Part shown: positions 1 through 5,196 of the stretch, piece by piece
Layout of the letters: each line of letters starts with the position of its first letter
Numbering within the stretch: position 1 is the first letter of the stretch
Assembly (NCBI GenBank): GCA_013812005.1
Contig: JACCUE010000277.1
Span: forward strand, 1-6,389
Length of the DNA: 6,389 nucleotides
DNA from: Thermoleophilaceae bacterium
Lineage (GTDB): Bacteria > Actinomycetota > Thermoleophilia > Solirubrobacterales > Thermoleophilaceae
Direction of reading: 5' to 3'
Position numbers and translations under genes: made by a program
Notes under the pieces: model-generated
The model's input: the letters and a program-made list of their open reading frames with translations, nothing else
Told to the model about the DNA's origin: nothing
The model's database searches: none

Positions 1-107
1 TGGTCGACCACGTTCTCCGCGAACACCTCGTGCACCACCGCGGTGTTGCCCGCGTTGATTCCCTCAGCCAGCTTCTCCTGTGCTGCGATGTTGGCGTCGC
101 GGCTCAT
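1..107 (-). CDS. SnoaL-like / ester cyclase family protein (N-terminal part, cut by window edge)
   Basis: Only the first 35 codons are present; the gene continues past base 1. The visible protein starts MSRDANIAAQEKLAEGIN and reads on through HEVFAENVVD. An opening helix followed by a turn and a (V)FAENVVD-type segment is typical of the SnoaL-like / ester cyclase branch of the NTF2-like fold. In that family small cone-shaped proteins bind, and sometimes cyclise or hydrate, hydrophobic molecules; many members have no known substrate. The ATG is well supported: an AAGGAG-type ribosome binding site lies 6-7 bases upstream. It is read in the same direction as the SRPBCC gene at 254-703, 146 bp away, so the two may share a transcript, though nothing seen proves it. 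The active-site residues lie outside the window, so function cannot be assigned beyond the fold. Confidence 0.62.
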   Translation of the reverse strand, partial: MSRDANIAAQEKLAEGINAGNTAVVHEVFAENVVD

Positions 108-110
108 CGA

Positions 111-118
111 TCTCCTTC
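111..118 (-). promoter_or_regulatory. Ribosome binding site of the SnoaL-like gene
   Basis: On the minus strand the bases read GAAGGAGA, a near-perfect Shine-Dalgarno, ending 3 bases before the ATG at 107 (the GGAG core ends 4 bases before). It fixes that start codon even though the gene itself is truncated. Confidence 0.7.
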
Positions 119-253
119 AGTCGGGGGACGTCGGCCTCCTTGACGGCCTCATCTGTGGGTTTTCCGCCCGCCACCCCCGCAAACCCGACGGGCAACGGCT
201 ACGCGCCCAGCTGGAGCGTGACGGCCGCGGAGAATAGGCGCGCCGCGCGAGCG
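119..253. other. Intergenic spacer between SRPBCC stop and SnoaL-like ribosome binding site
   Basis: No convincing promoter or terminator was found. The spacer holds a weak inverted repeat, GGGTTT at 157-162 and AAACCC at 181-186, with an 18-base loop, and a GC-rich palindromic run (GGCGCGCC, 239-246) just after the SRPBCC stop. A short minus-strand frame from TTG 195 or GTG 174 to the stop at 64-66 runs through it and encodes a Lys/Glu-rich stretch (KPTDEAVKEADVPRLKEID). It has no good ribosome binding site and overlaps the SnoaL-like start, so it is not called as a gene. Confidence 0.4.
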
Positions 254-703
254 TCAGGACGCTTCGGCTCGCGCCTTCAGGCCCTCGGCGGCGCCCCCCA
301 GCAGGAAGTCGCGCACCTTGCCCTCCGCGGGCCCGCGGAGGAGCATGCCGAGCATCCGTCCGGGGTCGGCCACCAACCCGTAGGTGGCGCCCGTGCGCCC
401 TGATCCCAGATCCTCGAAGACCCAGTAGCCCTCCAGCGACTTGGTGTCGCCCTTCTCCTGGACCCAGTCGATGCGCTCGGGAGGGTCGTACGAGAAGCGC
501 AGGGTTGCCTTCACCGTCTTCACCTTGGCGTCGGACTCGGTCTCCACCAGCAGCGCCCGCTTCTCGGAGTCGCGCTCGAGTACCTCCACGTCGCGCAGGG
601 AGCCCTGCCACTCGGCGGCGTTCCCGACATCGGCGGCGATCTCATAGCAACGTTCGATCGGCGCGTCGATCTCCACGCTGCGCTCCCCCTCTATAAGTCC
701 CAT
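254..703 (-). CDS. SRPBCC (START/Bet v1-like) family protein
   Basis: This is a complete 149-residue protein, the usual length for a single SRPBCC domain (polyketide cyclase/dehydrase and lipid-transport-like group). It opens with a beta strand and conserved turn, SVEIDAPIERCYEIAADV (about residues 9-26). A Trp-containing loop follows (AAEWQGSLRDVEVLERD, about 29-45), then alternating strands (RFSYDPPERIDWVQEKGD; GYWVFEDLGSGRTGATYGL), and it closes with the long amphipathic C-terminal helix that covers the cavity in this fold. There is no signal peptide or membrane segment, so it is probably cytosolic. Members bind hydrophobic ligands; the ligand here cannot be told. The start at 703 lacks a clear Shine-Dalgarno but has a -10-like box 6 bases upstream, suggesting leaderless transcription. 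It is divergent from the nitrilase gene. Confidence 0.85.
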   Translation of the reverse strand: MGLIEGERSVEIDAPIERCYEIAADVGNAAEWQGSLRDVEVLERDSEKRALLVETESDAKVKTVKATLRFSYDPPERIDWVQEKGDTKSLEGYWVFEDLGSGRTGATYGLVADPGRMLGMLLRGPAEGKVRDFLLGGAAEGLKARAEAS

Positions 704-709
704 GCTCAG

Positions 710-736
710 AACCTATCGTGGTGGACCGGCTGTCGA
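710..736 (-). promoter_or_regulatory. Candidate promoter of the SRPBCC gene, possibly leaderless
   Basis: On the minus strand TCGACA (736-731, one mismatch to TTGACA) is followed after 15 bases by TAGGTT (715-710), which fits the actinobacterial TAnnnT -10 box. The expected transcription start, 6-7 bases further on, falls at 704-703, the A of the ATG itself. The spacer is shorter than the ideal 17, so the -35 assignment is weak; the -10 placement and the absence of a ribosome binding site are the stronger points. Confidence 0.35.
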
Positions 737-782
737 TTGCCGCGGGCCGATCTTTGGCCCTCGGGCCGTAGTGGCCGGCAGG

Positions 783-795
783 CCTTCCGGGAAGG
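783..795. repeat. Perfect 13-base palindrome overlapping the nitrilase ribosome binding site
   Basis: CCTTCC (783-788), a central G (789) and GGAAGG (790-795) form an exact inverted repeat. The right arm contains the start of the Shine-Dalgarno AAGGA at 792-796, 8 bases before the ATG at 805. In RNA it could fold as a 4-bp stem with a 5-base loop and hide the binding site; in DNA it could be a small operator. Both roles are inference. It lies in a divergent 101-bp gap that also has GGCC at 745, 756, 764, 773 and 781. Confidence 0.4.
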
Positions 796-804
796 ATTCA
801 GGTC

Positions 805-1686
805 ATGCTCGCCGGAAGACGCCACCGCCGCAGCGCGCCCGCGGTGGCTGCCGTGGCCGGTTCCTTCGGCCGCGATCTCGAGATGTGCTTCACGCGTATC
901 GAGCACACGGTGGAGCAGGCCCGCTCCCGGGGCGCGAAGCTGGTGGTCTTCCCCGAGGCGGCCCTGGGCGGTTACCTGTGGGAGGCCTATCCCCCGGCGG
1001 GCCCCGTGGCGGTGGCTGCGCCTCCGGCGCTTTCACGCGACGGGGAGGAGATGGCCCGCCTGGCGCGTATCGCCGGCGACACCGTGGTCTGTGTGGGCTA
1101 TACCGAGGCGGGCGAGGCGGGCGTGCACTCCAGCGCGGTGTGCGTGAACGGCGACGGGGTGCTCGGGCATCAGCGCAAGGTGCACCTGCCGGAGGGCGAG
1201 CGCGGTGCCTTCTCGCCGGGCGACGGCTTCGCCGCGTTCGACACCCCGCTCGGCCGGATGGGGATGCTGATCTGTTACGACAAGGTCTTTCCCGAGGCCG
1301 CTCGAGACCTCTCCCTCGACGGCGCGGGGATCATCGCCTCGCTGGCGGCATGGCCCGTGTGCCGGATGAATCCAACGGCACGGGTCGGCCGCGACCCCCA
1401 GGTCCGCCAGTTCAACCTGCTCGACCAGGCACGAGCGGTGGAGAACCAGGTGGTGTGGGTCTCGGCCAACCACAGCGGCCGCTTCGGGCGGCTGCGCTTT
1501 CCCGCCCAGGCCAAGGTGGTCGACCCTCACGGCACGGTGCTCGCGTCGACTGGGTCGCGCGCCGGCCTGGCGCTGGCCCGGGTCGAAGCGCTGGGGGGCG
1601 TCGACCCGCTGCGCAGCCAGTTCCACCACCTCGAGGACCGCCGCCCGGGCGCGTATCGGCTCGCCCGTCCCCCGGCCGTCGTCTAG
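805..1686 (+). CDS. Carbon-nitrogen hydrolase (nitrilase superfamily) protein
   Basis: This 293-residue protein carries the full nitrilase-superfamily triad: Glu51 in VVFPEAALGGY, Lys125 in HQRKVHLPEGE and Cys157 in GMLICYDKVFPEAAR. Such enzymes attack a nitrile or amide carbon through the Cys thiolate and release ammonia or an amine; most members are amidases or carbamoyl-hydrolases rather than true nitrilases. The length and single domain are normal for the family. The substrate is unknown: the residues after the Cys (YDKVFPEAARDLSLDGAGII) do not match a subfamily I can name with certainty. The ATG at 805 is preceded by AAGGA 8 bases upstream. The first 12 residues are Arg-rich (MLAGRRHRRSAP) and precede the first core strand, so they are a short tail of unknown role. 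The asparagine synthetase begins 10 bp after its stop, implying one operon and linked nitrogen chemistry. Confidence 0.9.
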   Translation: MLAGRRHRRSAPAVAAVAGSFGRDLEMCFTRIEHTVEQARSRGAKLVVFPEAALGGYLWEAYPPAGPVAVAAPPALSRDGEEMARLARIAGDTVVCVGYTEAGEAGVHSSAVCVNGDGVLGHQRKVHLPEGERGAFSPGDGFAAFDTPLGRMGMLICYDKVFPEAARDLSLDGAGIIASLAAWPVCRMNPTARVGRDPQVRQFNLLDQARAVENQVVWVSANHSGRFGRLRFPAQAKVVDPHGTVLASTGSRAGLALARVEALGGVDPLRSQFHHLEDRRPGAYRLARPPAVV

Positions 1687-1696
1687 CCTCATCGAG

Positions 1697-3196
1697 ATGT
1701 GCGGGATCGCCGGCGGGCACGGACACGCGAGGGCAGACGACGGTCGGCGGATGCTCGCGCGGTTGGTGCACCGCGGTCCCGACGATCAAGGGGAGGTGCA
1801 GGCCAACGGCAGCTGGCTGGGCCACACGCGGCTCTCGATCGTGGACGTAGAGGGCGGCAGGCAGCCGCTGGTGAACGCCGAAGGCGACCTGTGGCTGGTG
1901 GGCAACGGCGAGGTCTACAACCATGAGCAGGTGCGGGCCGATCTGCCCGAGGCTTCCTACGCGACGCGCTCGGACAACGAGGTGGCCCTTCACCTGCTGG
2001 GCTCCGAAGGCCCGGCCGCTCTGGGCCGTCTCGAGGGCATGTACGCCTTCCTCACCGCGGGCGCCGACGGCTCCTTCCTCGCCGCGCGGGACCCGGTGGG
2101 CATCAAGCCCCTGTACTGGGCGCGTCGCGACGGCATGGTGCGCTTCGCATCCGAGATGGCGGCCTTCGACGCCGACTGGCTTCCGCACGTGGAGAGCTTT
2201 CCGCCCGGCTGCCACTGGACTCCCGAGGGTGGACTGGAGCGCTTCGCCTCGGCGGTCGGCGAGACCGACCGCGAGCCCTCCGACCGCAGCCAGGCGCTCA
2301 GGGACACGCGATCCGCGCTGATCGCCTCTGTGCACCGCCAGATGATGGGCGACGTGCCGGTCGGCGTGTTCCTGTCGGGCGGCCTGGACTCGAGCCTCAT
2401 CGCCGCCATCGCGGCTCCCTATCTCACCGAGCGCGGCGAACAGCTGAAGACCTTCGCCGTGGGCACCGAGGCCAGCCCCGACCTGCTGGCCGCGCGGGTG
2501 GTGGCCGAGCACCTGGGCACCGAGCATCACGAGCGGGTGTACACCGCCGCCGAGGCGGTCGACGCCGTGCCCCTCGTGGTACGCGCGATCGAGCACTTCG
2601 ATCCCTCTCTGGTACGCAGCGCAGTACCCAACTACCTGCTCGCCGAGCTGGCCGCGGAGCACGTGAAGGTGGTGCTCACAGGCGAGGGCGCCGACGAGCT
2701 GTTCGCGGGGTATGAGTACCTGCGCGGCCTGGCCGGGGCCGAGGAGCTGCAGGCGGAGATGGTGCGCACCGTGGAGGGGCTGCACGACCTCAACCTGCAG
2801 CGCTGTGATCGCGTGACGATGGCGCACGGGCTCGAGGCGCGCGTGCCCTTCCTCGACCGCCAGGTGATCGCTTTCGCGCTCGGGCTGCCTCCCGACTGGA
2901 AGCTGTCCGGTCCGGGCGAGCCCGAGAAGGTGCTTCTGCGCGAGGCGTTCGAGGGCTGGCTGCCCCACGAGCTGCTCTGGCGTGAGAAGTCCCAGTTCGG
3001 CGACGGCAGCGGTGCGACGGCCGTGCTGACCGAGCAGATGGAGCAAAGCGTGAGCCTCGAGGAGCTCGAGGCCGAGGCGAGGCTGTGCGATCCGCCGCTG
3101 CGGACCCGCGAAGAGGCGGCCTACTACCGGATCTTCGCCGAGCACCTGCCAGGCGTGCGCCCGGAGCGCACCGTGAGCCGGTTCGCGACGGCCTGA
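1697..3196 (+). CDS. asnB: Asparagine synthase (glutamine-hydrolysing), compact E. coli AsnB-like form
   Basis: Glutamine and ATP are used to convert aspartate to asparagine in the cytosol. The N-terminal class II glutaminase domain has the nucleophile Cys2 (MCGIAGG), RGPDD 26-30, Arg45 in RLSIVD, NGEVYNH 70-76 and SDNEV 92-96. A linker follows (RDPVGIKPLYWA, FASEM), then the ATP-pyrophosphatase synthetase domain with the PP-loop SGGLDSS 227-233, GEGADELFAGY 329-339 and HGLEARVPFLD 377-387. The C-terminal LLREAF, WREKSQFGDGSG and EEAAYYRIFAEHLP match the E. coli AsnB pattern. At 499 residues it is about 55 shorter than E. coli AsnB, mostly by loss of the C-terminal tail and shortened loops; all catalytic motifs are intact. 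The ATG has almost no Shine-Dalgarno and lies 10 bp after the nitrilase stop, so translation is probably coupled. It could instead amidate another small carboxylate, as some AsnB homologues do. Confidence 0.92.
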   Translation: MCGIAGGHGHARADDGRRMLARLVHRGPDDQGEVQANGSWLGHTRLSIVDVEGGRQPLVNAEGDLWLVGNGEVYNHEQVRADLPEASYATRSDNEVALHLLGSEGPAALGRLEGMYAFLTAGADGSFLAARDPVGIKPLYWARRDGMVRFASEMAAFDADWLPHVESFPPGCHWTPEGGLERFASAVGETDREPSDRSQALRDTRSALIASVHRQMMGDVPVGVFLSGGLDSSLIAAIAAPYLTERGEQLKTFAVGTEASPDLLAARVVAEHLGTEHHERVYTAAEAVDAVPLVVRAIEHFDPSLVRSAVPNYLLAELAAEHVKVVLTGEGADELFAGYEYLRGLAGAEELQAEMVRTVEGLHDLNLQRCDRVTMAHGLEARVPFLDRQVIAFALGLPPDWKLSGPGEPEKVLLREAFEGWLPHELLWREKSQFGDGSGATAVLTEQMEQSVSLEELEAEARLCDPPLRTREEAAYYRIFAEHLPGVRPERTVSRFATA

Positions 3197-3250
3197 CGCT
3201 CAAGCCCGGGACGAGCGCGGCCAGCGATCGGTAGCGCGGGTCCTGCTCGG

Positions 3251-3265
3251 TACGCTGAGGCTCAG
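3251..3265 (+). promoter_or_regulatory. Candidate -10 box with overlapping palindrome before the alpha/beta hydrolase gene
   Basis: TACGCT at 3251-3256 fits TAnnnT, with a predicted transcription start near 3262-3263 and a leader of about 28 bases. No good -35 is seen 16-18 bases upstream. The box overlaps a perfect 11-base palindrome, CTGAG-G-CTCAG (3255-3265), which sits over the predicted start site and could be a regulator site. The 94-bp gap (3197-3290) has no clear terminator for asnB, so read-through is possible. Confidence 0.38.
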
Positions 3266-3276
3266 TCCTCGAACGC

Positions 3277-3283
3277 AGGGGAG
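3277..3283 (+). promoter_or_regulatory. Ribosome binding site of the alpha/beta hydrolase gene
   Basis: AGGGGAG lies 7 bases before the ATG at 3291. It is one of the strongest Shine-Dalgarno sequences in the window, and it supports the chosen start and independent translation from asnB. Confidence 0.7.
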
Positions 3284-3290
3284 TACCTAC

Positions 3291-4211
3291 ATGCAGACCC
3301 GCCAACAGGCCGAGATCCATGGCCACCGGGTGAGCTACCTCGCCGCGGGCGAGGGCCCGCCCGTGATTCTGATCCACGGCGTCACCGGTACCTGTGACCA
3401 GTGGGCGCCGGTCCTGCCGCTGCTCTCGGCCCGCTGCAGCGTGGTGGCACCCGACCTGCTGGGCCATGGCCAGTCGGCCAAGCCACGGGGGGATTACTCG
3501 CTTGGCGCCTACGCCTCGGGGGTACGCGATCTCGTCGTCGGTCTCGGACACGAGCGCGTCACGGTGGTCGGCCACTCGCTCGGCGGCGGCATCGCGATGC
3601 AGTTCGCCTATCAGTTCCCCGAGCGCTGCGAACGGCTCGTGCTGGTCGCCAGCGGCGGCCTCGGCCAGGAGGTGCACCCCGTGCTGCGCGCCGCCACGCT
3701 GCCAGGCTCCGAGCTCGTTCTGCCCTTGATTGCCGGCAACCGCGTGCACGCCGCCGGCACGGCGGTCGCAGGCCTGCTCGACAAGGTGGGCCTGCGTGCG
3801 GGGCCGGACATCGCCGAGATGGTCCGCGGGTACGGCTCCCTGGCCGACACCGACACGCGGCGGGCGTTCGTCCACACGCTGAGATCGGTCGTCGATCCGA
3901 TGGGTCAGCGCGTGAATGCAACGGACCGCCTCTATCTCGCGGCCGGTATGCCGGCGCTGATCGTCTGGGGGCGCCGTGATCGGGTAATTCCCGTGAGCCA
4001 CGCCGGCGTGGCCGAACGCGGCATGCCGGGCTCCCGCTTGGAGATCTTTGAACGGTCGGGCCACTTTCCCCAGCTGGACGACCCCGTGCGTTTCGCCAGC
4101 GTGCTCACGGATTTCATCAAGACGACAGAGGGCGCAGCGCTCGAGGCGGACACGTTGCGCGAGCGTCTGCTCGCCGGGTCTGCGCGCAACGGTGCCCCCG
4201 CCGCCCCGTAG
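3291..4211 (+). CDS. Alpha/beta-fold hydrolase
   Basis: The 306-residue protein has the classic alpha/beta-hydrolase layout: oxyanion-loop HGVTG at 29-33, APDLLGHGQSAKP at 53-65, nucleophile elbow GHSLGG with Ser96, acid Asp230 in WGRRDRVIP, and His258 in SGHFPQLDDP. The triad Ser/Asp/His is complete, so it is most likely an esterase, lipase-like or C-C bond hydrolase; a haloalkane dehalogenase is unlikely because the nucleophile is Ser, not Asp. The GDYSLGAYASGVRDL and GGGIAMQFAYQFPERCERLVLV segments remind me of the mycobacterial Rv2715-type hydrolases, from memory and unverified. A cap region lies at about 125-200. The last 20 residues are a charged helix plus an Ala/Pro-rich tail beyond the usual domain end. 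No signal peptide is seen. pdxH starts 7 bp after its stop, so the two are probably co-translated. Confidence 0.9.
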   Translation: MQTRQQAEIHGHRVSYLAAGEGPPVILIHGVTGTCDQWAPVLPLLSARCSVVAPDLLGHGQSAKPRGDYSLGAYASGVRDLVVGLGHERVTVVGHSLGGGIAMQFAYQFPERCERLVLVASGGLGQEVHPVLRAATLPGSELVLPLIAGNRVHAAGTAVAGLLDKVGLRAGPDIAEMVRGYGSLADTDTRRAFVHTLRSVVDPMGQRVNATDRLYLAAGMPALIVWGRRDRVIPVSHAGVAERGMPGSRLEIFERSGHFPQLDDPVRFASVLTDFIKTTEGAALEADTLRERLLAGSARNGAPAAP

Positions 4212-4213
4212 GG
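4210..4213 (+). promoter_or_regulatory. Weak ribosome binding site deciding the PdxH GTG start
   Basis: AGGG overlaps the last bases of the hydrolase stop codon (TAG, 4209-4211) and lies 5 bases before GTG 4219. Overlap of the stop codon with the binding site is typical of translational coupling and favours GTG 4219 over the in-frame ATG at 4048, which would add 57 residues unlike the family. Confidence 0.45.
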
Positions 4214-4218
4214 CTGAG

Positions 4219-4875
4219 GTGGCGAACCGCCTGCCCGACCTCGCAGGGATGCGCCGTCACTATGGGCCCGATGGCCTGGCCGAGCACGGCCTGGCGCCCA
4301 CCTGGATCGAGCAGCTCAGCGGTTGGCTCCAGGATGCGGTGCTCGCCGGCGTGCCCGAGCCAAACGCGATGGTGCTGGCCACGGTGGACGCCGGCGGCGC
4401 CCCGGCGGCCCGCACCGTGCTCCTCAAGGGCCTCGACGAGCGCGGACTCACCTTCTACACCAACCTCCGCTCGCGCAAGGGGCTGGAGCTCGATCACGAC
4501 CGGCGCGCGTCGGCCGTGCTGCTGTGGCTGCCCGTCCACCGTCAGGTGAGGGTGGACGGGAGCGTGGAGGAGATCGGGGCGGAGGAGGCGGACGCCTATT
4601 TCGCCTCCCGGCCCCGTGGCTCGAGGCTGGCCGCGCTGGCCAGCCCGCAGTCGGAGGTGATCGAGTCGCGTGCCGCGCTCGACCGGCGCTACGCGGAACT
4701 GGAGCGGCGCCACCCCGAGCCCAGCCCCGTCCCCCGGCCGCACTGGTGGGGTGGCCGCCGGCTGGCGCCTTCGAGCGTGGAGTTCTGGCAGGGGCGCGAG
4801 AACCGCCTGCACGACCGGCTTCGCTACCGGCGTGGAGACACCGGGACCTGGCTCGTGGAGCGGTTGGCCCCGTAA
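4219..4875 (+). CDS. pdxH: Pyridoxamine 5'-phosphate oxidase
   Basis: This FMN enzyme oxidises pyridoxamine or pyridoxine 5'-phosphate to pyridoxal 5'-phosphate with oxygen, in the salvage and final steps of vitamin B6 synthesis. From the GTG start it has 218 residues, the family length. It begins with LAGMRRHYG, then NAMVLATVDAGG (about 49-60), FMN-binding RTVLLKG (65-71), FYTNLRSRKG (79-88), RQVRVDG (108-114) and the substrate-contact motif SRPRGSR (130-136). The C-terminal signature FWQGRENRLHDRLRYRR and the final ERLAP are nearly canonical, as in E. coli PdxH. All key residues appear intact. The start is inferred: in-frame ATG 4249 would remove the first 10 residues, while ATG 4048 lies inside the hydrolase gene. 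It is 7 bp from that gene, suggesting co-expression. It ends 18 bp from the convergent small gene at 4894. Confidence 0.93.
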   Translation: MANRLPDLAGMRRHYGPDGLAEHGLAPTWIEQLSGWLQDAVLAGVPEPNAMVLATVDAGGAPAARTVLLKGLDERGLTFYTNLRSRKGLELDHDRRASAVLLWLPVHRQVRVDGSVEEIGAEEADAYFASRPRGSRLAALASPQSEVIESRAALDRRYAELERRHPEPSPVPRPHWWGGRRLAPSSVEFWQGRENRLHDRLRYRRGDTGTWLVERLAP

Positions 4876-4893
4876 CGCCGCCGCCCGGGTCGG

Positions 4894-5070
4894 CTAGTGC
4901 CCGCCGCCGGCCTGGTCGAGCTTGTCCTCGCTCTTCTGAATCGCGTCCTCGTCGCGCTCTCCCTGTCCGGGAGGGGTCGTGGCCTCGTGCGTCTTACCGC
5001 CGGGAGGGCTGGTGCTGCTGCGAGCCCCGCCGTCGGCCTCGGTGTGGTTTGTCTGCTGTTCGTCGGTCAT
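4894..5070 (-). CDS. Small acidic hydrophilic protein, 58 residues
   Basis: The product starts MTDEQQTNHTEADGG and ends DAIQKSEDKLDQAGGGH. It is rich in Asp, Glu, Gln, Gly, Thr and Ser, with no hydrophobic core, signal peptide or membrane segment, so it is probably disordered apart from a short C-terminal helix (about residues 41-54). I recognise the closing pattern (K.E.KL.QAGGGH) from small actinobacterial hypothetical proteins but know no function. ATG 5070 is preferred; a TTG two codons upstream (5076) is also possible. An AGGG lies 7 bases before the ATG. It lies downstream of csbD on the same strand, and a stress-type promoter candidate directly precedes it, so a stress or desiccation-protective role is a reasonable guess only. 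Compositional reality is supported by its clean fit between pdxH and the hairpin-rich gap. Confidence 0.62.
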   Translation of the reverse strand: MTDEQQTNHTEADGGARSSTSPPGGKTHEATTPPGQGERDEDAIQKSEDKLDQAGGGH

Positions 5071-5079
5071 GTCCAAGCC

Positions 5080-5105
5080 CTACCCCTACGGGCGTGAGAC
5101 AACAC
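5080..5105 (-). promoter_or_regulatory. Weak stress-sigma-type promoter candidate before the 58-residue gene
   Basis: On the minus strand GTGTTG (5105-5100), 14 bases and GGGTAG (5085-5080) partly match the SigB/SigF-type pattern GTTTAA-N12-15-GGGTAT. Transcription would start about 3 bases before ATG 5070, giving an almost leaderless message. The same AGGG bases could instead be read as the ribosome binding site, so the assignment is uncertain. Confidence 0.3.
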
Positions 5106-5108
5106 GCC
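5091..5108. repeat. Inverted repeat upstream of the 58-residue gene
   Basis: GGCGTG (5091-5096) and CACGCC (5103-5108) are exact complements with a 6-base loop. In the minus-strand transcript the hairpin would end 20 bases before ATG 5070; in DNA it overlaps the -35-like part of the candidate promoter. It could be an operator or a leader hairpin. Confidence 0.45.
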
Positions 5109-5133
5109 TATGACAAGGGGACAGAAGATCGGT

Positions 5134-5159
5134 GGGCCGAGCGCCACGGCGCCCGGCCC
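5134..5159. terminator. GC-rich hairpin, possible second terminator after csbD
   Basis: GGGCCG-A-GCGC (5134-5144) pairs with GCGC-C-CGGCCC (5149-5159) around a CACG tetraloop: ten base pairs with one A/C mismatch. In the minus direction it is followed by a mildly T-rich stretch (GATCTTCTGT), in the plus direction by ATGTTTCGTC. It stands 14 bases beyond the first hairpin at 5174-5196. A terminator working in either direction is the simplest reading; a structured leader of the next gene is the alternative. Confidence 0.5.
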
Positions 5160-5173
5160 CATGTTTCGTCTCG

Positions 5174-5196
5174 GACCTGAGTCCTCGACTCAGGTC
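5174..5196 (-). terminator. Perfect hairpin at the end of csbD, likely terminator
   Basis: GACCTGAGTC (5174-5183) and GACTCAGGTC (5187-5196) are exact complements with a 3-base loop, a 10-bp perfect stem. The csbD stop codon (5192-5190) lies inside it. There is no U-tract after it in the minus direction, which is common for actinobacterial terminators. Confidence 0.6.

Noticed and set aside
157..186. Inverted repeat GGGTTT/AAACCC as a terminator or riboswitch
   Set aside because: The stem is only six base pairs with an 18-base loop and no U-tract, and it is easily reached by chance.
64..195. A short minus-strand frame (TTG 195 or GTG 174 start) with a Lys/Glu-rich middle
   Set aside because: The middle looks protein-like, but there is no ribosome binding site, the start is non-ATG, and it overlaps the well-supported SnoaL-like start by more than 40 bases. 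It could be a gene remnant; evidence is too thin to call.
805..1686. The nitrilase as part of the Nit1C cluster
   Set aside because: None of the usual partners (radical SAM protein, acetyltransferase, AIR-synthase-like protein) are next to it.
702..1850. A 382-codon plus-strand frame across the nitrilase and into asnB
   Set aside because: It is out of frame with both real genes, and its Gly/Arg/Pro-rich product shows no family motif.
1412..3145. A 577-codon open frame on the minus strand
   Set aside because: It lies opposite the asparagine synthetase, whose motifs are intact, and gives a His/Gly/Arg-rich product with no recognisable domain. Long antisense frames are expected in GC-rich genes.
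1697..3196. AsnB as the amidotransferase of N-acetylglutaminylglutamine synthesis
   Set aside because: That enzyme is longer and is paired with an acetyltransferase-ligase gene, which is absent here. The C-terminal motifs match E. coli-type asparagine synthetase.
2790..4064. A 424-codon open frame on the minus strand
   Set aside because: It spans the end of asnB and most of the alpha/beta hydrolase in antisense, with an Arg/Ala/Pro-rich, domain-free product. It is a shadow frame.
4048..4218. A 57-residue N-terminal extension of PdxH from ATG 4048
   Set aside because: The extension is Ser/Arg-rich, unlike PdxH, and overlaps the coding sequence of the hydrolase including its catalytic His codon. 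GTG 4219 gives the normal family length.
4117..4812. A 231-codon minus-strand frame opposite pdxH
   Set aside because: It is antisense to a clear PdxH with all conserved motifs and has no domain of its own.
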